Origin: Acinetobacter pseudolwoffii
Lineage (GTDB): Bacteria > Pseudomonadota > Gammaproteobacteria > Pseudomonadales > Moraxellaceae
Length of the DNA: 64,000 nt
Reading direction: 5' to 3'
Assembly (NCBI RefSeq): GCF_002803605.1
Contig: NZ_PHRG01000001.1
Span: forward strand, 186,001-250,000
Positions 56,138-64,000 of the stretch are shown here, piece by piece; position 1 is the stretch's first letter, and each line of letters opens with the position of its first letter. Made by a program: the position numbers and the translations under genes. Under the pieces are notes generated by a model. It had not been told where the DNA came from and made no database searches. It worked only from the letters and a program-made list of their open reading frames with translations.

Positions 56138-56311
56138 TTAGCTTTTGATGGTACGACACTGTTGTAATAATTGATGGCAGGCATTACGAATCATGCTGGC
56201 GGTAATCTGGACTTCATTACCGCGCTCATCGACGATATATCCTGCATGTACAGTCTTTGGTTCTAATACGTGTTTTAGGCCTTTATTAATTACTGCTTTA
56301 CTCATATTCAT
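56138..56311 (-). CDS. Small PA1571-like protein
   Basis: A 57-residue open frame with a strong ribosome site (AAAGGAG, 6 bases before the ATG). The core AGYIVDERGNEVQITASMI followed by RNACHQLL resembles the PA1571 family of small proteins of unknown function, in which a GYFIDE-GREVPIT-EMI pattern recurs. It has two Cys, no signal peptide and no membrane segment. It lies 132 bases downstream of rng on the same strand and may be read through from it or have its own promoter. Confidence 0.7.
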   Translation of the reverse strand: MNMSKAVINKGLKHVLEPKTVHAGYIVDERGNEVQITASMIRNACHQLLQQCRTIKS

Positions 56312-56443
56312 AACACACTCCTTTTGCTAAGCCTGAAACTGGGAGAAACGGCTTTGGCTAATTCATGCATCTAGTATTGTAAATAACAGCACCAATGTAA
56401 AATTTCAGATGTAACAAGTGTTTAACGATATTCTGTTACAATT

Positions 56444-57898
56444 TCAGCTGAGAATGATATCGTATTGCTCTTGCGTATACAGATTTTCTACTTGGAACTT
56501 AATCACGCGATTAATGAAATGCTCTAGATCAGCGACTGCTGGGGCCTCTACTGTTAGTAAACGATCAATTACAGCGGGATGCGCGACAACAGTAAAGCCA
56601 CTCTGCGACTCATAAGCACGTGCATAACGCAGAATTTCTCTGAATATTTCGTAACATACTGACTCGGCTGTTTTGACATAACCACGTCCCTGACAAGTCG
56701 GACAGGATTCACAGAGTAAATGTTCCAGTGACTCACGGGTGCGTTTTCGGGTCATTTCCACCAGACCCAGTTCAGATACCTGAGTAATCTTGGTTTTAGC
56801 ATGGTCACGTTCCAACATGCGCTCAAACTGTTTCATCACTTCTTCACGATGCTGCGCTTCCTGCATATCAATGAAATCAATGATGATAATTCCACCCAGA
56901 TTACGCAGACGCAACTGACGTGCAATGACCTGAGTCGCTTCCATATTGGTTTTAAAAACAGTGTCTTCCAGTGAGCGACCACCCACATAAGAGCCGGTAT
57001 TGACGTCAATGGTGGCCATCGCTTCGGTCTGATCAATCATCAGATAACCGCCCGACTTCAACGCAACACGAGTTTGCAGCGCCTTTTGCAGATCTTCTTC
57101 AACATTATATAAGTCAAAAATTGGACGCTCGCCCGGGTAGTGCAGTAAGCGGTCTCGCATATTCGGCACGAATTCTTCGACAAACTCTTGCAGCTTGGCA
57201 TGAATTTCACGTGAATCGACGTAGATTTTTGCAGTTTCTTCATTGGCCAGATCACGAATGATCCGTTGTGGTAAAGGCAATTCTTCAAAGATCAGCGAGG
57301 GAACTGCAATAATCTTCTGCTTACGCTGGATATATTCCCAAAGCTTGGCCAGATAAGCCATATCTTGGGCAATGGCTGCTTCTTCAATACCTTCAGCAGC
57401 GGTACGTACAATCACTGAGCCTGGCAGCTTATGCTCGGCCTGAATCCGCTCAATAATCGAACGCAAACGATTGCGCTCTTCCTCAGATTCAATTCGCTGC
57501 GACACCCCAATATGATTGCCATAAGGCATCAGCACCAGATAACGCGAAGGAATAGACAAATCCGTGGAAAGACGGGCACCTTTGGTACCCAGCATATCTT
57601 TCATCACCTGAACCGTGAGGATTTGACCGGGCTGAAGCAGTTCAAAGACATTTGGGGTGGGCTGCTGGCGCGGCCAGACCATATCATTGATATGCAAAAA
57701 TGCCGTTCTGGACAGACCAATATCCACAAACGCAGCCTGCATACCCGGCAAGACCCGTACCACTTTGCCTTTATAGACATTACCGACCAAGCCACGCTTG
57801 GCCGTACGCTCGACAAACAGTTCATTGACCGTGCCGTTTTCAATCAACGCGACCCGACATTCCATCGGCGTGACGTTAATCAATAACTCGTCAGACAT
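56444..57898 (-). CDS. rng: Ribonuclease G
   Basis: Endoribonuclease of the RNase E/G family, maturing 16S rRNA 5' ends and decaying mRNA. It has 484 residues (E. coli 489). The S1 domain is near the N-terminus (about 35-125), the catalytic DNase I-like domain holds DVNTGS and IDFIDM with the metal-binding Asp residues, and the zinc-link appears as CESCPTCQGRG. The TTG at 57910 is an alternative start; ATG at 57898 (MSDELLIN) fits the family. Last of the mreB-mreC-mreD-maf-rng cluster, 41 bases after maf. Confidence 0.95.
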   Translation of the reverse strand: MSDELLINVTPMECRVALIENGTVNELFVERTAKRGLVGNVYKGKVVRVLPGMQAAFVDIGLSRTAFLHINDMVWPRQQPTPNVFELLQPGQILTVQVMKDMLGTKGARLSTDLSIPSRYLVLMPYGNHIGVSQRIESEEERNRLRSIIERIQAEHKLPGSVIVRTAAEGIEEAAIAQDMAYLAKLWEYIQRKQKIIAVPSLIFEELPLPQRIIRDLANEETAKIYVDSREIHAKLQEFVEEFVPNMRDRLLHYPGERPIFDLYNVEEDLQKALQTRVALKSGGYLMIDQTEAMATIDVNTGSYVGGRSLEDTVFKTNMEATQVIARQLRLRNLGGIIIIDFIDMQEAQHREEVMKQFERMLERDHAKTKITQVSELGLVEMTRKRTRESLEHLLCESCPTCQGRGYVKTAESVCYEIFREILRYARAYESQSGFTVVAHPAVIDRLLTVEAPAVADLEHFINRVIKFQVENLYTQEQYDIILS

Positions 57899-57939
57899 AA
57901 TTACACTCAAAACATTATAAAAATTCTTTTTATCAGCAG

Positions 57940-58506
57940 TTAATTTAGTGCCTTAACTGTCTGTAATAACTGTACGGTTTCATAGAGCGGCAAGCCGACC
58001 ACATTGGAATAGCTGCCTTGTATTTTTGGAATATAACGTGCTGCAATTCCTTGAATCGCATAAGCCCCGGCTTTACCCAGCGGCTCACCTGTGGCCCAGT
58101 AACTTTCCATGTCTGCGGCACTCAGGATTTGAAATTCGACCTGCGTACGTACCACTATACTGTATTTTTCATCTTTTGTACGAACACAGACACCGCTATA
58201 GACATCATGCCACCGACCGGAGATTTTTGTCCACATTTCAATGGCATGTTGCTTGGATTCTGGTTTACCCAAAATCTCACTATCGACCCCCAGACTGGTA
58301 TCCGCAGCAATGATGATTGCATCTGGATAACGCTCGGCCACTGCATCAGCCTTGGCTCGTGCCAGACGTTCAACATAAGCCGCGACGGATTCACCTTCAC
58401 GCACAGATTCATCGATATCCGGACTGTAGATATCAAAGCTCAGTCCGAGCTGCTGTAATAACTCACAACGCCGAGGTGAGCTGGAAGCGAGAATTATATG
58501 CGCCAT
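57940..58506 (-). CDS. maf: Maf family nucleotide pyrophosphatase
   Basis: Hydrolyses non-canonical or modified nucleoside triphosphates (YhdE-type, dTTP/UTP) in the cytoplasm. The 188 residues start MAHIILASSSPRR with the Maf signature SSSPRR (8-13), followed by ESDIDE-like DIDESV and IIAADTS. The ATG at 58506 overlaps the end of mreD by 13 bases, indicating translational coupling; the frame is open further up but family length favours this start. Confidence 0.92.
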   Translation of the reverse strand: MAHIILASSSPRRCELLQQLGLSFDIYSPDIDESVREGESVAAYVERLARAKADAVAERYPDAIIIAADTSLGVDSEILGKPESKQHAIEMWTKISGRWHDVYSGVCVRTKDEKYSIVVRTQVEFQILSAADMESYWATGEPLGKAGAYAIQGIAARYIPKIQGSYSNVVGLPLYETVQLLQTVKALN

Positions 58507-58985
58507 TTTTTCAACATATAATAGAGGACAGGCCAAACCAGAATACTGGTCAGCATTGGAATCCAGTGCCGGGCAAAAGAAAATTGCACGCCTGCCACAA
58601 TCTGGGCAAAAAAGATCATCAGCAAATGCGCAACAATTGCCAGCCCCGTAATCACCCAGAGATTATTAAAGGTCAGGATACGGCGTTCACGAGTCAGGAA
58701 TCGGGCTAAAAAGGCAATAATAATAAAGCTGAGGGCATTCAGACCTAAAGGTGCGTCCAGCAGCAAATCAATAAAAATACCGGTACCAAAGGCAAACCAT
58801 ATCCCGCACCAGGTCGGCTGACACAACACCCAGAATAGCATCACCATCAGCATAAACAGCGGGCGCCAGCCCGAGAGGGTATAAGAAAGTGGATAGACCA
58901 TCAAAATCGAAGCCACGATCACCGAAATGACGATGGCAAATAAGGGATCACGATGCTTTCTGGATTTCATCTTAGCGATTGACAT
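58494..58985 (-). CDS. mreD: Rod shape-determining protein MreD
   Basis: Inner-membrane component of the elongasome. The 163 residues have five hydrophobic segments and the typical LDAPLGLNALSF motif. GGAG sits 7 bases before the ATG at 58985, so the gene starts inside the last codons of mreC (14-base overlap). An ATG at 58970 is an alternative. Length equals E. coli MreD (162). Confidence 0.92.
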   Translation of the reverse strand: MSIAKMKSRKHRDPLFAIVISVIVASILMVYPLSYTLSGWRPLFMLMVMLFWVLCQPTWCGIWFAFGTGIFIDLLLDAPLGLNALSFIIIAFLARFLTRERRILTFNNLWVITGLAIVAHLLMIFFAQIVAGVQFSFARHWIPMLTSILVWPVLYYMLKKWRI

Positions 58986-59829
58986 GCGGTTGCTCCATCG
59001 CCAATGAATCGGAAAATAACACCACCACATGATGACCACCGGCCAACTGCGCGGCTGGCGTTACATCAATCTGGGCAAATTCACCTGAATTATGTCGTTG
59101 TACTTTGGACACCTGCCCCACCAGATAACCTGCCGGAAAATGTTGGCCCAAGCCTGAACTATAGACTTTTTCCCCGACCTTGATATTGGCACTGGTCGGT
59201 ACATATTCCATTTTCAAACGTCCCAGATCACCCGTCCCCGAGACAATGGCACGCATTCCGGTATGTTCCAGACGCACTGACAATGAATGTTCTTTATCAG
59301 ACAACAGCATGACCCGGCTACTATGCGGATAGACATTAATAATCTGTCCCATAATCCCCTTGTCATCCAGTACGGTTTGCCCGACTTTCAGCTCGTTATT
59401 TGAACCCCGGTTGATCACAATGATATGTCTTAAAGGATCGGCATCGGTGCCAATCACTTCCGCAATTTCAATACGCCCGTCAATGATCAGTGGTGTATCG
59501 AGCAGACCGCGCAAACGGGTATTTTCAGCAGAAAGTTCAGAGATTTTTTGTAAGCGAACTTGCGCCTGCAACAACTCAGCCTGCATCGCGGTATTTTCCC
59601 GACGCAACTGAACTTCAGACTTGGTTTGTTGATTCAACCACTCTCGCGACAATACCGGATAACTGGCCACAGCATAAATAGGATTATAGGCCGCGTACAG
59701 GACATCCCTTGCAGGTTGTACAACATGTGGCATGCGCCAATCAAAGAAAAGCACCACCAAGCATGTTACCAATGCAATGATAAAAGAGCGAAAAGATGGC
59801 GGTTGTCGAGAAAACAGATGTGCTTGCAC
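58972..59829 (-). CDS. mreC: Rod shape-determining protein MreC
   Basis: Bitopic inner-membrane protein of 285 residues linking MreB to the PBP2/RodA synthases. One membrane helix (about 16-33), a coiled coil (about 60-110, QLRRENTAMQAELLQAQVRL), then a periplasmic beta domain with KVGQTVLDDKGIMGQI and the VLLLSDKEHSLSVR-type block. It begins with GTG at 59829, AGGA about 10 bases upstream, and follows mreB by 16 bases. Confidence 0.93.
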   Translation of the reverse strand: MQAHLFSRQPPSFRSFIIALVTCLVVLFFDWRMPHVVQPARDVLYAAYNPIYAVASYPVLSREWLNQQTKSEVQLRRENTAMQAELLQAQVRLQKISELSAENTRLRGLLDTPLIIDGRIEIAEVIGTDADPLRHIIVINRGSNNELKVGQTVLDDKGIMGQIINVYPHSSRVMLLSDKEHSLSVRLEHTGMRAIVSGTGDLGRLKMEYVPTSANIKVGEKVYSSGLGQHFPAGYLVGQVSKVQRHNSGEFAQIDVTPAAQLAGGHHVVVLFSDSLAMEQPHVNR

Positions 59830-59845
59830 CCGCCGAATCCTTTTC

Positions 59846-60913
<1,068 letters not shown>

Positions 60914-60939
60914 TTATATGGACGCAAGGTGGCAACTTT

Positions 60940-60968
60940 AACTAAATGTGATGATTTGGACAAGTCAA
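60940..60968 (-). promoter_or_regulatory. Possible sigma-70 promoter for mreB
   Basis: On the minus strand TTGACT (60968-60963), a 17-base spacer and TTAGTT (60945-60940). The -35 is good, the -10 poor. Confidence 0.3.
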
Positions 60969-61024
60969 TCGCTTATCATAACGCATGATAATTTGAATTT
61001 TTTTAATACTGATTAGGTAATATT

Positions 61025-61339
61025 ATGTCTACATCGGATGCACAGCATTCTGCAGATTTAAGTGCAGAAACAGTTTCAGCCATTGCCCACCTTGCAAGGT
61101 TATCTCTCAATGATACGCAATCTGCTGAATATGCTCAAAGTTTAAATAAGATTTTAGGCATGATGGACACATTGAAAGGCATCAATACCGACGGAATTGA
61201 ACCGCTGAAGAGCCCTTTCGACCATCCTCAGCCACTACGTGAAGATGTGGTCTCAGAAAGCAATCATCGCGAGCAATACCAAGCAGTTGCACCTGCTGTT
61301 CAGGATGGTTTATACCTCGTACCGCGCGTGATTGAGTAA
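61025..61339 (+). CDS. gatC: Asp-tRNA(Asn)/Glu-tRNA(Gln) amidotransferase subunit C
   Basis: Small 104-residue subunit that clamps GatA and GatB together. The conserved IAHLARLSL (about 20-28) and FDHPQPLREDV are seen. First gene of gatCAB, 52 bases before gatA. The complex amidates mischarged Asp-tRNA(Asn) and/or Glu-tRNA(Gln). Confidence 0.95.
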   Translation: MSTSDAQHSADLSAETVSAIAHLARLSLNDTQSAEYAQSLNKILGMMDTLKGINTDGIEPLKSPFDHPQPLREDVVSESNHREQYQAVAPAVQDGLYLVPRVIE

Positions 61340-61391
61340 TTACTACCCAGTTCATTCTTTTTATTAAATTAAACGTAAAGAATTATTTCTC

Positions 61392-62870
61392 ATGACAGAT
61401 TTACATCGCTTATCCATTCGTGAACTCAGTGAAGGTCTGGCAAATGCCCAGTTTTCATCTCGCGAATTGACTGAACATTACTTAAAGCGTATTGCAAAAA
61501 TTGATGCTCAAGTAAAATCATATGTAACCGTTACGCCTGAATTGGCATTGGCAGAAGCTGATGCGGCTGACACACTGCGTAAGGCAGGTGGTGCAAATGT
61601 GTTAACAGGCGTACCAATCGCGCATAAAGACATTTTCTGTACTCAAGGCATCAAGACCACTGCCGGTTCTAAAATACTGGACAATTTTATCTCTCCTTAT
61701 GACGCCACCGTTGTTGCGAAAGGCAAAGCTTCGGGCCTGGTGACCTTGGGTAAATTGAACATGGACGAATTCGCCATGGGTTCGACCTCTGAAAACTCAT
61801 ATTACGGCGCAACGGCTAACCCTTGGAATTTAAACCATGTTCCTGGCGGTTCTTCAGGTGGTTCAGCAGCAGCTGTTGCAGCGGATCTGGCACCCTTCGC
61901 TACCGGTACTGACACCGGTGGCTCTATTCGTCAACCTGCGTCATTCTGTGGCCTGACTGGACTTAAACCGACCTATGGCCGTGTGTCGCGCTTCGGTATG
62001 ATTGCCTATGCATCATCCCTCGACCAAGGCGGCCCGATGGCACGCTCGGCGGAAGACTGTGCCTACCTGATGAACGTGATGGCCGGTCATGATGCCAAAG
62101 ATTCAACGTCAATGAATCAAGTGGTTGATAACTATGTGGCGAACCTGAATGATACATCCGTCAAAGGTTTACGCATTGGTATTCCAAAACAGTACTTTAA
62201 TGTTTCCGGCCTAGCTGAAGATGTTAAAGCACGTGTCGAAGAATCATTGAAAAAGTTAGAAGACATGGGCGCTACACTGGTTGAGATCGACCTCAACATG
62301 ACCGAAAGCTACGTTCCGACTTACTACCTGATCGCACCTGCTGAAGCATCCTCTAACTTACAACGCTTTGACGGTGTGCGTTATGGCTACCGCTGTGAAA
62401 ATCCAGTGGACTTGATGGACTTGTACAAACGTTCACGTTCAGAAGGTTTTGGTGCAGAAGTGCAACGTCGTATCCTGATTGGCACATATGCGTTATCCGC
62501 GGGTTACTACGATGCATATTATGTGAAAGCACAAAAAGTACGTCGCCTGATCCAGCAAGATTTCCTTAAAGCCTTTGAATCTGTCGATGTGATTGCTGCG
62601 CCATCTGCGCCAACGACTGCCTATAAAATTGGTGCGGATTTGACTCCGGTTGAAATGTACCTGGGCGATATTTATACACTTGCAGTGAACCTGGCAGGTC
62701 TTCCTGCGATTAACGCGCCTGTTGGTTTTGACCAGAACAACTTGCCAGTTGGCTTACAGTTGATTGGGAATTACTGGTCAGAATCGCAATTGTTGTCTGT
62801 GGTGCATCAGTACCAGCAAGCAACCGATTGGCATACACAACGCGCGGCAATTGCTGAGGAGAATGCATAA
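61392..62870 (+). CDS. gatA: Asp-tRNA(Asn)/Glu-tRNA(Gln) amidotransferase subunit A
   Basis: Glutaminase subunit of the amidotransferase, 492 residues, amidase signature family. The Ser-cisSer-Lys triad is Lys79 (AHKD), Ser154 (GGSSGGS) and Ser178 ([10 protein letters not shown]), all intact. Ammonia released from glutamine is channelled to GatB. Its stop codon overlaps the gatB start by one base. Confidence 0.97.
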   Translation: MTDLHRLSIRELSEGLANAQFSSRELTEHYLKRIAKIDAQVKSYVTVTPELALAEADAADTLRKAGGANVLTGVPIAHKDIFCTQGIKTTAGSKILDNFISPYDATVVAKGKASGLVTLGKLNMDEFAMGSTSENSYYGATANPWNLNHVPGGSSGGSAAAVAADLAPFATGTDTGGSIRQPASFCGLTGLKPTYGRVSRFGMIAYASSLDQGGPMARSAEDCAYLMNVMAGHDAKDSTSMNQVVDNYVANLNDTSVKGLRIGIPKQYFNVSGLAEDVKARVEESLKKLEDMGATLVEIDLNMTESYVPTYYLIAPAEASSNLQRFDGVRYGYRCENPVDLMDLYKRSRSEGFGAEVQRRILIGTYALSAGYYDAYYVKAQKVRRLIQQDFLKAFESVDVIAAPSAPTTAYKIGADLTPVEMYLGDIYTLAVNLAGLPAINAPVGFDQNNLPVGLQLIGNYWSESQLLSVVHQYQQATDWHTQRAAIAEENA

Positions 62871-64000
62871 TGGCTCAAGCTCAAAAATCGGCTAAACCAA
62901 AATCTAACCTGATTGAGGGTTGGGAAGTCGTTATTGGTATCGAGATTCACACCCAGCTTGCCACCAATACCAAAATTTTCTCGGGTTCATCGACTGTATT
63001 CGGTAATGATCCAAACACCCAAGCCAGCCTTGTAGATTTGGCCATGCCGGGCGTATTGCCGGTATTGAATAAAGAAGTGGTGGATCTTGCGATTCGCTTT
63101 GGTTTGGGTATCGATGCCTATATTGATCAGGCCTCCGTATTTGCGCGTAAAAACTATTTCTACCCGGATTCGCCAAAAGGCTACCAGATTAGCCAGATGG
63201 ACAATCCGATTGTGGGCTTGGGTCATATCGACATCCAGCTTGAAGATGGCACGGTTAAACGGATTGGCGTAACCCGTGCGCACCTTGAGGAAGATGCAGG
63301 TAAATCGATTCATGACCAGTTCGAAGGTATGTCAGGCATTGACTTGAACCGTGCCGGTACGCCGCTGCTTGAAATTGTTTCTGAACCAGATATGCGTTCG
63401 GTTGAAGAAGCGGTTGCTTATATTAAAGCGATTCATACGCTGGTGCGCTGGTTAGGCATTTCTGACGGCAACATGGCAGAAGGTTCGTTCCGTTGTGACT
63501 GTAACGTGTCTTTACGTCGTCCGGGTCAACCCTTCGGTACGCGTTGCGAATTGAAAAACCTGAACTCATTCCGTTTTATTGAACAAGCGATCAATGTTGA
63601 AATTGAACGTCAAATGGAAATTCTGGAATGGGACGGCACCATTGATCAGGAAACGCGTTTATTCGATCCTGTGAAGATGGAAACGCGTTCAATGCGTTCA
63701 AAAGAAGAAGCCAACGATTACCGTTATTTCCCTGACCCTGACTTGTTGCCTGTGGTGATTGCGGATGAACAAATCGAAGCAATCAAAGCCACCATGCCTG
63801 AGCTGCCTGCGGCACGTCGTGCGCGTTTTGTGGCGGACTTTGGCGTGACTGAGTACGATGCTCACGTTCTAACGCTTACTCGTGAAATGTCAGAGTTTTA
63901 TGAAGAAGTCGTGAAAGCTGCTGGCGGCGCTGCACAAGGCAAGATTGCTGCAAACTGGGTGATGGGCGAATTCTCAGGTGCTTTAAACAAAGCTGGCTTA
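62870..64000 (+). CDS. gatB: Asp-tRNA(Asn)/Glu-tRNA(Gln) amidotransferase subunit B (partial)
   Basis: Kinase/transamidase subunit that phosphorylates and amidates the mischarged aminoacyl-tRNA. The first 377 codons are present and run off the window end. [12 protein letters not shown] at the N-terminus, [17 protein letters not shown], and CDCNVSLR are family motifs. GAGGAG lies about 9 bases before the ATG, inside gatA, so the genes are translationally coupled. The C-terminal YqeY-like domain is outside the window. Confidence 0.97.
   Translation, partial: MAQAQKSAKPKSNLIEGWEVVIGIEIHTQLATNTKIFSGSSTVFGNDPNTQASLVDLAMPGVLPVLNKEVVDLAIRFGLGIDAYIDQASVFARKNYFYPDSPKGYQISQMDNPIVGLGHIDIQLEDGTVKRIGVTRAHLEEDAGKSIHDQFEGMSGIDLNRAGTPLLEIVSEPDMRSVEEAVAYIKAIHTLVRWLGISDGNMAEGSFRCDCNVSLRRPGQPFGTRCELKNLNSFRFIEQAINVEIERQMEILEWDGTIDQETRLFDPVKMETRSMRSKEEANDYRYFPDPDLLPVVIADEQIEAIKATMPELPAARRARFVADFGVTEYDAHVLTLTREMSEFYEEVVKAAGGAAQGKIAANWVMGEFSGALNKAGL

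Overview
The window is chromosomal DNA of a gammaproteobacterium, almost certainly an Acinetobacter. Pointers are a bifunctional wax ester synthase/DGAT very close to the Acinetobacter AtfA type, a DcaP-like coiled-coil porin, a PA1571-like small protein beside RNase G, and the divergent mreBCD-maf-rng / gatCAB layout. Species cannot be set from sequence alone. I see no prophage, IS element, integron, CRISPR array or rRNA. One tRNA (Arg-CCT) is present.

Layout. 0.1-6.2 kb: mtgA, a rhomboid protease, the ybbA-ybbP-like ABC exporter pair divergent from tesA, and a beta carbonic anhydrase. 6.5-12.3 kb: an exported alpha/beta hydrolase with an unknown partner, a Fur-box-controlled TonB-dependent receptor, nfuA and a second rhomboid. 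12.4-20.1 kb: an uncharacterised 513-aa protein, a PiT phosphate transporter behind a Pho box, and metH. 20.2-30.4 kb: a NERD-nuclease/SF1-helicase protein, fused DhaKL kinase, glutaminase-STAS, an SDR with an unknown partner, and valS. 30.5-34.2 kb is the most accessory-looking part: a YfbU-FRG gene pair, a cluster of REP-like repeats, a DUF559 protein, a divergent J-domain protein and an unknown membrane protein.

34.2-49.4 kb: periplasmic alpha carbonic anhydrase, DUF421 protein, HAD phosphatase, DcaP-like porin, MFS carrier, acyltransferase, patatin lipoprotein, nfeD-SPFH pair, putP, ispA, a highly structured intergenic region that looks like a CsrA-binding small RNA, an orphan prpF, an AroP-like permease and tRNA-Arg. 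49.7-64 kb: tandem FadL-type porins, thrH, cysH (APS reductase type), WS/DGAT, a PA1571-like small protein, rng-maf-mreDCB on the minus strand and gatCAB on the plus strand, with gatB cut by the window end.

Themes. Envelope building and lipid handling recur (mtgA, mreBCD, TesA, FadL pair, WS/DGAT, patatin, acyltransferase). Nutrient-linked regulation is visible as a Fur box, a Pho box and a CRP/Vfr-type palindrome. The best candidates for undescribed biology are the structured RNA at about 45.96-46.14 kb, the YfbU-FRG pair at 30.5-31.7 kb, and the NERD-helicase with a C-terminal Myb/HTH-like tail at 20.2-22.3 kb. All assignments come from reading the sequence and remembered family motifs; no database search was run.
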